Shown here in pieces: positions 1-8,098 of a DNA stretch of 64,000 bases (the stretch's first letter is position 1; each line of letters starts with the position of its first letter). A program made the position numbers and the translations under genes. The notes below the pieces were generated by a model. It ran no database searches, was not told the DNA's origin, and was given only the letters and a program-made list of their open reading frames with translations. Origin of the DNA: Oscillospiraceae bacterium (GTDB lineage: Bacteria > Bacillota > Clostridia > Oscillospirales > Oscillospiraceae); the NCBI GenBank assembly GCA_015067495.1, contig SVMI01000008.1, positions 1 through 64,000 on the forward strand, written 5' to 3'.

Positions 1-130
1 ATGGTAGTTGTGTGGTCGGCAAACCACTTCTACTATAATGGGGAGCTTTTTTCTTGTCTACTTTACTCCTCGCTAGAAGCTATTTTTTTGCCACCGGCAG
101 AGCCGGTGGTTAACTTTGGTCAACTAATCA
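1..130. repeat. Non-coding stretch with an isolated GC-rich palindrome
   Basis: No convincing gene is seen. An 8-bp perfect inverted repeat (CCACCGGC at 91-98, GCCGGTGG at 102-109) with an AGA loop is preceded on the plus strand by a run of seven T. The T-run is on the wrong side for a plus-strand terminator, and the minus-strand copy is followed by A residues, so it is not a canonical terminator on either strand. A similar T-run followed by TTGCC and a hairpin occurs near 15460, so this may be one unit of a dispersed palindromic repeat. The assignment is weak. Confidence 0.35.
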
Positions 131-160
131 AAAGACGGATCCCAATCGGGATCCGTCTTT
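131..160 (-). terminator. Terminator of the araC-type gene
   Basis: On the minus strand AAAGACGGATCC pairs with GGATCCGTCTTT around a 6-nt loop and is followed by TTTTGATT. It begins right at the stop codon of the AraC-family gene. Confidence 0.8.
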
Positions 161-978
161 CATCTATTGTTACCGGAAGGGGAGCAACCAAAGTTTTTGA
201 TATATGCACGATAAAATGAAGAATAGTCACCAAAACCGCTTGTGATTGCTGCTTCGCTTGCAGTCATTCCATCATTCATGTAGCTTCGTGCCAGAGTAAG
301 TCGCTTCAGCGTGATATATTCCCACGGATTGACGCCTGTTGCTTTTTTGAAATTTCGGAACAGTTGTGTGCGCGTCAGGTAAAATTTTTCACAGAGAAGA
401 TCGACGGATAGTGGAGTTGCAATATTATGATTGATATACTCGAGAATATCGTGCGATGCGGGGAATGCTGCCTCGCGGCTTACATCAAAACCGGCATCAA
501 ATATTCTTGCCAGTTCCGTTAAGACCGGCAGCAGGTAACAACAAATTTGCGCGCATTGAGCATCGTTGTCTTCACATGGCTGGCACATCTTTTCAAGATA
601 ATCGTAGATTCCCGTTCCGAGCAGAACGCTTCGCTTATATGCGTTGTTTATACCAAGAGGACGGTTATAGAATGTCCGCAGGATCTGCCTTTGGGGATCA
701 ACAAGATCAAGAATAGCCGGGTCAAAATGAATGGATATCCGTTGATACTCGGAGGTATCGAAGCAAACGGCGCGATGCGTTTCCCCGGGACGCATCAGCA
801 GAATTTTTCCCGGTTCAAAAGCATAGGAGGAACCCTCTGTAATGTAGTATCCGTCGCCTTTGATCAGATAGAATAACTCACAGCGGTCATGTGCGTGGAT
901 GCTGTGTTGCGGAAGCGGAGGGTAGTTTGTAGCACAGTGAAAGCTCAGCAGTCCGTTATGGCAGGAAATGTTATTCAT
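160..978 (-). CDS. AraC/XylS-family transcriptional regulator
   Basis: 272-aa cytoplasmic regulator. The N-terminal half is a cupin sensor domain (IHAHDRCELFYLIKGDGYY near residues 26-45, then PGKILLMRPGETHRA). The C-terminal 100 residues carry the double helix-turn-helix of the AraC family, with LTRTQLFRNFKKATG in the first HTH and SEAAITSGFGDYSSFYRAY in the second, followed by the usual F-x-x-G-C/x-S-P close. The start at 978 is chosen over an upstream in-frame codon because GAGGTGATCCC sits just before the ATG and homology begins there. It is divergent from the sugar operon at 1146 with a shared 167-bp control region, so it probably senses the sugar that operon consumes; the ligand is unknown. 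Confidence 0.9.
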   Translation of the reverse strand: MNNISCHNGLLSFHCATNYPPLPQHSIHAHDRCELFYLIKGDGYYITEGSSYAFEPGKILLMRPGETHRAVCFDTSEYQRISIHFDPAILDLVDPQRQILRTFYNRPLGINNAYKRSVLLGTGIYDYLEKMCQPCEDNDAQCAQICCYLLPVLTELARIFDAGFDVSREAAFPASHDILEYINHNIATPLSVDLLCEKFYLTRTQLFRNFKKATGVNPWEYITLKRLTLARSYMNDGMTASEAAITSGFGDYSSFYRAYIKNFGCSPSGNNR

Positions 979-996
979 GGGATCACCTCGGCAAAA

Positions 997-1025
997 AGTA
1001 TAACACATAATGAAACTATTTGCAA
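997..1025 (-). promoter_or_regulatory. Promoter of the AraC-family gene
   Basis: Minus strand: -35 TTGCAA (1020-1025), 17-nt spacer, -10 TATACT (997-1002), 19 bases upstream of the ATG. Confidence 0.7.
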
Positions 1026-1047
1026 TATAAAAGAGAATTATAATCAA

Positions 1048-1078
1048 TTTACTTGTCAGAAATTGTAATATACAATTT
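1048..1078 (+). promoter_or_regulatory. Promoter and inverted repeat upstream of the sugar operon
   Basis: -35-like TTTACT (1048-1053), 17-nt spacer and -10 TACAAT (1071-1076). A perfect 8-bp inverted repeat, AAATTGTA (1060-1067) and TACAATTT (1071-1078) with a 3-nt spacer, covers the -10 box. A repressor or the divergent AraC protein could bind here. The operator role is inferred from position only. Confidence 0.5.
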
Positions 1079-1145
1079 AGTAAAGAGGGAGTGTAGTTAT
1101 CTGCAAACGCACTTCCAAGCTGAATACACAATGGAGGTAATCAAT

Positions 1146-1931
1146 ATGCAAATTGGTGCACAGCTTTATACTGTTCGTAAGTATTTTACAAATCTCGAGG
1201 ATTTTGACAAGGGTCTTAAAAAGACTGCTGATATCGGCTATAAGGCGGTTCAGGTCTCCGGCACCTGTGCTTACGACCCATATTGGCTGCGTGATGAGCT
1301 GCAGAAGTACGATCTGACCTGCGCAATTACGCATATTCCGCCTCAGAGACTGATCGACGAGCTTGAGAAGGTCGTTGCCGAGCATGCTGTTTTTGGCTGT
1401 AAGAACATTGGTATCGGCAGCATTCCCGCACCTTGGTTCGGAACATACGAAGGTTACTTTGAATTCCGCAAGGTGTTCATCCCCATCGCGGAAAAGATGC
1501 GTGATATGGGCGCAAAGCTGATGTTCCATAACCATGCGATTGAATTTGAAGATCATAATGGAAACACCATTTTCAATCACCTGATGGAGGACTTCCCCGA
1601 GGATGCGATGGAGTTCACCCTTGACTGTGGCTGGGCTGATTTTGCCGGTCAGGATGTGCCCAAGCTGATCGACTCCCTTAAGAGCAGACTCTCCCGCATC
1701 CACCTGAAGGACTATGCTGATCTGCCTGCAGACGGCAGCATCGAGCAGGCACCCTATATGCGCCCCATCTACGAAGGCAAGATGGATTATGATGCCATCA
1801 TCAACGCGCTGAAGAATGCCGGCACGGAGTATGCCTTGGTCGAACAGGACAACTGTTACGACGAGGATCCCTTTGAGTGTCTGCGCAGAAGCTACAACAG
1901 CGTCGTTGGACGCTTCCCTGAGATGAAATGA
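1146..1931 (+). CDS. Sugar phosphate isomerase/epimerase family TIM-barrel protein
   Basis: 261-aa xylose-isomerase-like TIM barrel (AP endonuclease 2 superfamily). Metal-ligand positions typical of the family are visible: FHNHAIEF near residue 134, LDCGWADFAG near 160, RIHLKDYAD near 185 and VEQD near 230. Such enzymes isomerise or epimerise keto-sugars or inosose using a divalent cation. The start follows a GGAGG at 1133-1137. It is the first gene of a four-gene operon and its stop overlaps the start of the next gene (ATGA). With two Gfo/Idh/MocA dehydrogenases it suggests an oxidation/isomerisation route for a sugar, inositol or sugar acid; the substrate cannot be read from sequence. Confidence 0.85.
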   Translation: MQIGAQLYTVRKYFTNLEDFDKGLKKTADIGYKAVQVSGTCAYDPYWLRDELQKYDLTCAITHIPPQRLIDELEKVVAEHAVFGCKNIGIGSIPAPWFGTYEGYFEFRKVFIPIAEKMRDMGAKLMFHNHAIEFEDHNGNTIFNHLMEDFPEDAMEFTLDCGWADFAGQDVPKLIDSLKSRLSRIHLKDYADLPADGSIEQAPYMRPIYEGKMDYDAIINALKNAGTEYALVEQDNCYDEDPFECLRRSYNSVVGRFPEMK

Positions 1932-3139
1932 TGACTGAAAAATTAAAGGTTGCGGTCGTTGGAATTGGCAACATGGGATCAGCTCACGCCAAGCACATTC
2001 AAGATGGCGCAATCGAAAACTGCGTGTTAACTGCGGTATGTGATATCGATTCCGAAAAGCTTGCTTGGGCAAGACAGACCCTCGGTGAAGATGTCAAGCT
2101 GTATTCAGATTATCATCAGCTAATGGATGACCGTACTTGTGATGCGATCTTGATCGCAACGCCCCATTATTTGCACCCTGTTATCGCCATTGAGGCGTTT
2201 GAAAAGGGCTACCATGTATTATCAGAGAAGCCTGCGGGCGTTTACACCAAGAAGGTACGCGAAATGAACGAGGCTGCTGTAAAGAGCGGTAAGGTTTTCG
2301 CGATGATGTTTAACCAGCGTACAAACCCTACATACCGCAAGGTTCGTGAGATCATCAAGTCCGGCGAGCTGGGTGAACCGAAGCGCCTTGTTTGGGTGAT
2401 CACCAACTGGTATCGCACCCAGGCGTACTATGACAGCGGCACATGGCGGGCAACTTGGGAAGGAGAAGGCGGTGGCGTTCTGCTGAACCAGTGTCCTCAC
2501 CAGCTGGATCTGTGGCAGTGGATGTTTGGTATGCCCAAGAGCATTCGCGCAAAATGCGCAGTTGGCAAGTATCATAACATTGAGGTCGAGGACGATGTTA
2601 CGATTACTGCCGAATATGAAAACGGCGCAACCGCTACCTTCATTACCTCTACCGGCGAGTACCCCGGCTGTAATCACTTGATCATAACTGGTGACCGGGG
2701 AAAAATCGTGGTGGAGGACGGCAAGAAGATCACCTTCACAAAGCTTGCTGTTCCTGAACGCGAATTTTGCTATTCCAGCGATAAAGCCTTTCTTCCGGCG
2801 CAGGATGTTCCAAGGACGGAGGAGGTATACGAGTTTGACTCCTTCGGTACGCAGCACATCGGCATTCTGCAGAATTTTGTAAATCACATTCTGCATCATG
2901 AAGAATTGATCAGCAGCGGTTACGAGGGCATTAATGCTTTGACCATTTCCAATGCGGCGTTCCTTTCAGACTGGATCGGTAAGGAGATCGCCCTGCCCAT
3001 GGACGAGGATCTGTATTACGAGCTGCTGCAGGAGAAGATCAAAAATTCAAAGGTGAATTTGAGCGAAAAGGTTGCAAAGCATCCTGCTAATGATGGTAGC
3101 TACGGTACATATCAGGAGCGGTGGAAGGGCAACCGTTAA
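1928..3139 (+). CDS. Gfo/Idh/MocA family oxidoreductase, copy 1
   Basis: 403-aa NAD(P)-dependent sugar dehydrogenase. The N-terminal Rossmann fold has VGIGNMGSAHAKH (residues 12-24). The family EKPAG motif appears in YHVLSEKPAGVY (about residues 97-108), and the C-terminal catalytic lobe contains GGGVLLNQCPHQLDLWQWMFG-type residues (His then Asp/Leu) near residue 190. It starts inside the stop of the isomerase gene, indicating translational coupling. The next gene is about four-fifths identical by eye over the shared length, so the pair arose by tandem duplication. The substrate is unknown; these enzymes usually oxidise a hydroxyl of a sugar or cyclitol. Confidence 0.9.
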   Translation: MMTEKLKVAVVGIGNMGSAHAKHIQDGAIENCVLTAVCDIDSEKLAWARQTLGEDVKLYSDYHQLMDDRTCDAILIATPHYLHPVIAIEAFEKGYHVLSEKPAGVYTKKVREMNEAAVKSGKVFAMMFNQRTNPTYRKVREIIKSGELGEPKRLVWVITNWYRTQAYYDSGTWRATWEGEGGGVLLNQCPHQLDLWQWMFGMPKSIRAKCAVGKYHNIEVEDDVTITAEYENGATATFITSTGEYPGCNHLIITGDRGKIVVEDGKKITFTKLAVPEREFCYSSDKAFLPAQDVPRTEEVYEFDSFGTQHIGILQNFVNHILHHEELISSGYEGINALTISNAAFLSDWIGKEIALPMDEDLYYELLQEKIKNSKVNLSEKVAKHPANDGSYGTYQERWKGNR

Positions 3140-3163
3140 AATCAAAATTAAGGAGATATTACG

Positions 3164-4348
3164 ATGAGCACTGTCAAATTTGGTATTATCGGTATCGGCA
3201 ACATGGGTTCTGCCCATTCCAAGCGCTTTTTGAATAAGGAGCTGAAAGATGGCGAGCTGACGGCGGTCTGCGACCTTGATCCCGCAAAGTTGGATTGGGC
3301 TAAGGAGACACTTGGTGAGGGTGTCAAGAGATACACCGATTATCATCAGCTGCTGGATGATCATGTTTGCGATGTGATCCTGATCGCAACGCCCCATTAT
3401 GATCACCCTGTCATTGCTATTGAGGCATTTGAGAAGGGTTACCATGTCATATCTGAAAAGCCCGCAGGTGTTTACACCAAGAAGGTTCGCGAAATGAACG
3501 CAGCCGCGGAAAAAAGCGGCAAGGTTTTTGCCATGATGTACAACCAGCGCACCAATCCCACCTATCAGAAGGTGCGCGAGATCATCAAGACCGGGCAGTT
3601 GGGCGAACCCAAGCGTCTGGTTTGGGTCATTACCGACTGGTATCGCACCCAGAAATATTACGACAGCGGTGCATGGCGTGCAACTTGGGAAGGGGAAGGC
3701 GGTGGCGTTCTGCTGAACCAGTGTCCCCATCAGCTGGATCTGTGGCAGTGGATGTTCGGCATGCCCAAGAAAATCAGCGCAAAGTGCGCCGTCGGTAAGT
3801 ATCACAATGTTGAGATCGAGGATGATGTCACCATTACTGCTGAGTATGAAAACGGCGCAACTGCTACCTTCATTACCTCCACCGGCGAGTACCCCGGCTG
3901 CAACCATCTGATCATTTCAGGTGACCGCGGTATAATTGTTGTGGATAACGGCAAGAAGGTCACATTTACAAAGCTTGCGATTCCCGAGCGGGAATTCTGC
4001 TACTCCAGTGACAAATCCTTCATTCCCCCGGAGGATGTTCCGAGAACCGAGGAGGTCTATGAGTTTGACACCTACGGCACGCAGCACACCGGCATCCTGC
4101 AAAATTTCATCAACCACATTCTCTACGGCGAAGAGCTGATGAGCTTGGGCTACGAGGGAATCAACGGGCTGACCATCTCCAATGCTGCATTCCTTTCTGA
4201 TTGGACAGGTGAGGAGATCACCCTGCCCATGGATGAGGATCTGTTCTACGAGCTGCTGCAGGAGCGCATTAAAAACTCCAAGATCAAGAAGGAGCAGAAG
4301 GCATCTGTCATTGTGGATGTAAACGGCACTTATGGTCATAAGGAATAA
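3164..4348 (+). CDS. Gfo/Idh/MocA family oxidoreductase, copy 2
   Basis: 394-aa paralogue of the preceding gene with the same features: GIGNMGSAHSKRF Rossmann motif, SEKPAGVYTKK, and QCPHQLDLWQWMFGMPK. The AAGGAG Shine-Dalgarno is 8 bases upstream. Differences from copy 1 cluster in the first 60 residues and the last 20, while the active-site lobe is almost unchanged. Either the two oxidise the same substrate with different cofactor behaviour or they form a hetero-oligomer. Codon use looks like that of copy 1, so the duplication is not obviously a recent transfer. Confidence 0.9.
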   Translation: MSTVKFGIIGIGNMGSAHSKRFLNKELKDGELTAVCDLDPAKLDWAKETLGEGVKRYTDYHQLLDDHVCDVILIATPHYDHPVIAIEAFEKGYHVISEKPAGVYTKKVREMNAAAEKSGKVFAMMYNQRTNPTYQKVREIIKTGQLGEPKRLVWVITDWYRTQKYYDSGAWRATWEGEGGGVLLNQCPHQLDLWQWMFGMPKKISAKCAVGKYHNVEIEDDVTITAEYENGATATFITSTGEYPGCNHLIISGDRGIIVVDNGKKVTFTKLAIPEREFCYSSDKSFIPPEDVPRTEEVYEFDTYGTQHTGILQNFINHILYGEELMSLGYEGINGLTISNAAFLSDWTGEEITLPMDEDLFYELLQERIKNSKIKKEQKASVIVDVNGTYGHKE

Positions 4349-4360
4349 GGAGGGTTTTTT

Positions 4361-5545
4361 ATGAAATTGGTATCCAGCAGTGTTCCCATTAAAAGAATTT
4401 CTCCTGCCGATCAGGAAATGTTCTTCGGATACTATGATCTGAATCCCTATGATGCAACAGGCAAGCTGCACCTTGCCCACAGAACTGCCTTTGCTGACCG
4501 CCTGCAGGTGATGGGTGATAAGGCGGAGCTGGGCTTTATCGAGCTTGCCACCGGCAGTTTTGAGGTCGTTGCTGAAACGCAAGCTTGGAATTTCCAGCAG
4601 GGCGCGATGCTCCAGTGGAATCCCAAGAAGCCCAGCGATGAGATCCTTTTCAATTCCTTTGACGGCAAGGAATTTCACGGCACCTGCCTGAATATTAAGA
4701 CCGGCGCACGCCGTGATTATGAGATGCCCTTTGCCAACGTTTCCAAGGATGGCAAGTGGGCGATCAGCATTAACTTCCATCGCCTTTACGATTTCCGCCC
4801 CGGCTACGGCTATGCCTCTGTCGGCGATCCCTTCTATTGGCAGAAGCACAGTGATAAGGATGGTGTCTTTATCACCGATCTGGAATCCGGCGAAACAAAG
4901 CTGGTGCTGTCTCTGCAGCAGATATGGGACTATTCCGGCGCGTTCTTCGGCGGCAGGGATGAGAAGATGATCATCAATCACATCACGTTCAATCCCAGCG
5001 CAACCCGCTTCCTCGCGTTGGTGCGCAACTTCCCCAAGAAGGGCGAGCGTCATGATACGCTTCTGCTGACCGCAAACCGGGACGGCAGCGACCTTTACAT
5101 GCTGTCCGACTATGGTGTGCAATCCCACTACTGGTGGATCGATGATACCCACGTCGCTTTCTATAACGACGGCAAGGAGCTTGCCTGCTGCCGCGGTTGG
5201 GCGAATAATTACATCCTTGAGGACAAGACCCACAATGGCGAGATCATGGCAGACGGCTTCTTTGTGGAGGATAATCACATGAGTTACTCTCCCACAGATC
5301 CCACCAAGATGATCACCGATACATATTGGGATGCCAAGGATATGCGCCACCTGCAGCTGGCTGATTTCAGTAAGGATATCTGCTGGGAGCTGGGACGCTT
5401 CTATTCTCCTCACACCGATGAACTGGTAGATATCCGCTGCGATCTGCACCCCAGATGGAGATTTGACGGAAAGGTCGTTTCCTTCGACTCGATCCACGAG
5501 GGCTATCGCGGCATCTACGAAGCAGATCTGTCTGAATTGGTATAA
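4361..5545 (+). CDS. Beta-propeller-like protein of the sugar operon, function unknown
   Basis: 394 aa without signal peptide or membrane segment, so probably cytoplasmic. It shows repeated blade-like elements (FFGYYDLNPYD near residue 27, LQWNPKKPSDEILFN, ANVSKDGKWAISINF, ITFNPSATRFLALVR, DDTHVAFYND), as in TolB/WD40-like or oligogalacturonate-lyase-like propellers. It is preceded by GGAGGG and is last in the operon. Propeller lyases act on unsaturated or uronic sugars in such operons, but no catalytic motif is clear enough to assign a reaction. Confidence 0.7.
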   Translation: MKLVSSSVPIKRISPADQEMFFGYYDLNPYDATGKLHLAHRTAFADRLQVMGDKAELGFIELATGSFEVVAETQAWNFQQGAMLQWNPKKPSDEILFNSFDGKEFHGTCLNIKTGARRDYEMPFANVSKDGKWAISINFHRLYDFRPGYGYASVGDPFYWQKHSDKDGVFITDLESGETKLVLSLQQIWDYSGAFFGGRDEKMIINHITFNPSATRFLALVRNFPKKGERHDTLLLTANRDGSDLYMLSDYGVQSHYWWIDDTHVAFYNDGKELACCRGWANNYILEDKTHNGEIMADGFFVEDNHMSYSPTDPTKMITDTYWDAKDMRHLQLADFSKDICWELGRFYSPHTDELVDIRCDLHPRWRFDGKVVSFDSIHEGYRGIYEADLSELV

Positions 5546-5575
5546 AAAATCCGACCCAAACGGGTCGGATTTTTC
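5545..5575. terminator. Bidirectional terminator, sugar operon / gltX
   Basis: AAAAAATCCGACCC / GGGTCGGATTTTT hairpin between the convergent stop codons; each strand has a T-run. Confidence 0.9.
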
Positions 5576-5576
5576 A

Positions 5577-7220
5577 TTACAGAGAAGCGATGATCTTCTG
5601 AATCCGCGCGAGGGAACGATCCTTACCGAGGATCTGCATGACTGTGAACAGGTCAGGGGAGTTGGGCTTGCCTGTGACAGCCTGACGGATGAAGGTGGAT
5701 ACGTCAGCTACCGTGCCGGGGAACGCGGCAGGATCGGCTTTGTATGCCTTCATATCAGAGGTGAAACCGATCTGTTCAGTGATCGCCTTGACCTTATCAA
5801 ACCAAACTGCGGAATCATCAGCGGGGTCATAGCCTGCGATGAACTTCTCAAGAACAGTCTTGACAATAGTCTTGTCGAACTTTTTGTCGAATATGGGTGC
5901 TTCCAAATATTCATCATAGAAGAAGCCCATGTAAGGCTTGGCTTCCTTCCAGACCGCGATGTCCTTGCGGGGCTTCTTGCCGCCGCGACCGATGGCAAGG
6001 ATGGAAATCGCAAAATCCTTGTCGGATGCCAGCTTTTGTGCGAAGTCAGCATCAAATTCCTCAGCCCATGCCAACAGCTGGGAGTACACATCCTCGGCGG
6101 TCATCTTGGAAATGACATTCTTGCTGACGTCGGTCAGCTTGGCATAGTCAAACAGAGAGCCGGCGGGGTTCAGCTTCTTGGGAGAGAACTTGAAGTCGTT
6201 GATATCAGCGTCGGGATTGGCACGTCGCCAGTCCTCAAAGTTGGAGTTCAGAACGCCCATCAGGTACTCGCGGACAGCATCCACGGGGAAGCCCTCAGCC
6301 TTGTAATAGGTCAGTGCCAGCTCGGGGTCCTTGCGCTTGCTGAGCTTGCGCTTGGAGGTGCCGTCCATCTTCATCAGCGGTCCGATGTGGACGTACTTAG
6401 GCAGCTTGAAGCCCAACGCTTGGAACAGCTGAATATGGAAGGGAAGACTGGGCAGCCATTCGTCACCGCGAACCACGTGGGTGGTGCGCATCAGCTGATC
6501 GTCAACGGCGTGGGCGAAGTGATAGGTGGGAATGCCGTCGGATTTCAACAGCACGTTGTCGATGTCGTTTTCGGTTATGGTCAGCTTGCCCTTGACCAGA
6601 TCGTCAAACTTGAACTGGTTTTCGATCGAGCCTTCGCTGCGGAAGCGAAGCACCCAAGGCATACCCGCATCCAGCTGCGCCTTGATATCCGCAATGGAGC
6701 GGTCACGCCAGATGGCGTATTTGCCGTAGTAGCCGAAGTTTTCCTTGTTGGCTTCCTGCTGCTCGCGCATGGCGGTCAGCTCGTCCTCAGTGCAGAAGCA
6801 GGGATATGCCTTGCCCTCGGAGACCAGCTTCTTTGCGAAAACGTGATAAATGGATGCTCTCTGACGCTGACGGTAAGGTCCATAAAGACCGCTGTCGCCG
6901 TCGTGAGTTGCGCCTTCGTCAAAATTGATGCTGTAATGCTTTAAGGTGTCGATCAGCACCTCGACAGCGCCGGGAACCTCGCGCTTGGCATCGGTGTCCT
7001 CCACACGCAGGAACAGCACGCCGCCGCTCTGATGCGCCATGCGCTCGGAGATCATGCCCTGCACCAGATTGCCCAGATGGACAAAGCCGGTAGGAGAGGG
7101 TGCCATACGGGTGACGACTGCACCCTCGGGAAGGTTGCGATAGGGGAAACGCGCCTGCACCTCGTCAGGAGTTTCGGTCACGTTGGGAAACAGAAGCTCT
7201 GCCAGAAGTTGATAGTCCAT
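5577..7220 (-). CDS. gltX: Glutamate--tRNA ligase
   Basis: 547-aa class I synthetase that charges tRNA-Glu. The HIGH region is APSPTGFVHLGN (near residue 38) and the KMSKS region is KRKLSKRKDPE (near residue 300). The start at 7220 (MDYQLLAELL) is preceded by GAGGTAAAAACT; an upstream in-frame codon is rejected because it lies on the promoter. The length is slightly above that of a typical GltX (480-500 aa) because of the 30-residue N-terminal extension before the catalytic core. It is monocistronic, convergent with the sugar operon, and has its own promoter. Confidence 0.95.
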   Translation of the reverse strand: MDYQLLAELLFPNVTETPDEVQARFPYRNLPEGAVVTRMAPSPTGFVHLGNLVQGMISERMAHQSGGVLFLRVEDTDAKREVPGAVEVLIDTLKHYSINFDEGATHDGDSGLYGPYRQRQRASIYHVFAKKLVSEGKAYPCFCTEDELTAMREQQEANKENFGYYGKYAIWRDRSIADIKAQLDAGMPWVLRFRSEGSIENQFKFDDLVKGKLTITENDIDNVLLKSDGIPTYHFAHAVDDQLMRTTHVVRGDEWLPSLPFHIQLFQALGFKLPKYVHIGPLMKMDGTSKRKLSKRKDPELALTYYKAEGFPVDAVREYLMGVLNSNFEDWRRANPDADINDFKFSPKKLNPAGSLFDYAKLTDVSKNVISKMTAEDVYSQLLAWAEEFDADFAQKLASDKDFAISILAIGRGGKKPRKDIAVWKEAKPYMGFFYDEYLEAPIFDKKFDKTIVKTVLEKFIAGYDPADDSAVWFDKVKAITEQIGFTSDMKAYKADPAAFPGTVADVSTFIRQAVTGKPNSPDLFTVMQILGKDRSLARIQKIIASL

Positions 7221-7253
7221 AGTTTTTACCTCTTTTGTGAAAATCATGAATAA

Positions 7254-7282
7254 AGTATAGCACATTCAACTGCAAAAATCAA
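7254..7282 (-). promoter_or_regulatory. gltX promoter
   Basis: Minus strand: -35 TTGATT (7277-7282), 17-nt spacer, -10 TATACT (7254-7259) preceded by TGTGC, the extended -10 element recurring in this genome. Confidence 0.7.
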
Positions 7283-7307
7283 TTCAAGATATTAGGCGGT
7301 ATAAATA

Positions 7308-7336
7308 TTGACTGGGGTAAATATTTATGTTATAAT
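7308..7336 (+). promoter_or_regulatory. Promoter of the membrane-anchored protein gene
   Basis: -35 TTGACT (7308-7313), 17-nt spacer, -10 TATAAT (7331-7336): close to the sigma-A consensus. Confidence 0.8.
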
Positions 7337-7386
7337 TTATATAGATGAAAAGAAAGTGCGAATGTGTTGCGTGACGGAGGTTGTGC

Positions 7387-8061
7387 ATGAAAAAAAGAAC
7401 GCTATATTTGGCAATTGTGATCATTGCACTCGCTGTAATTTTGTTCTGTATCATCTGTTTTCCGCCCGCCAATGAAGAATGGCCCATATTTGTTCCCCGG
7501 GCGGATCGTTCCGATGTTGGGCAGACCCTAACCTTTTCTGCTGAGCAAATGCTGGCAAATGGGCAGGACTGTTTTGTTTATGTCTATGACCCGGAGCTGA
7601 AGGTGGGCAGGCTTGGCATATTCGGTGGTGATACGAATGAGATGTCGGTCTATCCTCTTTTGATCTGTGAAACTGATTGGCACGGCGGTCAGGCACTTTG
7701 CGAATCCATGAAGGGGACATACACTGCAAAGATCGTGGATAGAGTCAATATCGGATTTGTCGAGGGCATGCATATATACAATACCTTCCACGCGCTAAAT
7801 GATTCCCTTGCTGAGTTCAAACCGCAGGAAGTGATCTCTATGGATCATCACACGGGATTTGATAGCAATAGCCTGCAGTATTATTTCGGCTATCTCTCGA
7901 AGGATGTGGACGGCAAGGATTGGAATATTCTGGATGACGGCATTGGCATACGGATCGTAGCCGGAACGAGGGAAACAAGCAGTAACTCTCTGTTATCGTT
8001 GATAGAAAGATTTCACCGAACAGCAAAGAGATATTTTCTAAATGATGAATTTGAAATTTAA
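7387..8061 (+). CDS. Membrane-anchored protein of unknown function
   Basis: 224 aa. An N-terminal KKR followed by a hydrophobic stretch (about residues 5-26, containing CIICFPP) is a signal anchor, so the rest is probably extracellular. No recognised domain. The soluble part is rich in acidic and aromatic residues and contains MDHHTGFDSNSLQYYFGYL near residue 155. The ATG at 7387 follows GGAGG with good spacing; a TTG two codons upstream is less likely. Monocistronic, with its own promoter and terminator. Confidence 0.7.
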   Translation: MKKRTLYLAIVIIALAVILFCIICFPPANEEWPIFVPRADRSDVGQTLTFSAEQMLANGQDCFVYVYDPELKVGRLGIFGGDTNEMSVYPLLICETDWHGGQALCESMKGTYTAKIVDRVNIGFVEGMHIYNTFHALNDSLAEFKPQEVISMDHHTGFDSNSLQYYFGYLSKDVDGKDWNILDDGIGIRIVAGTRETSSNSLLSLIERFHRTAKRYFLNDEFEI

Positions 8062-8062
8062 T

Positions 8063-8090
8063 AAAACAGCCACCTTCGGGTGGCTGTTTT
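8063..8090. terminator. Bidirectional terminator
   Basis: AAAACAGCCACC-TTCG-GGTGGCTGTTTT, a UUCG tetraloop hairpin between convergent genes. Confidence 0.9.
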
Positions 8091-8098
8091 GCGTAAGT

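Noticed and set aside
1..219. 72-codon plus-strand frame at the window start
   Set aside because: Contains a palindrome and the araC terminator, with no ribosome-binding site or similarity.
1077..2072. 331-codon minus-strand frame opposite the isomerase gene
   Set aside because: Antisense shadow of a well-supported gene; low-complexity translation and no domain.
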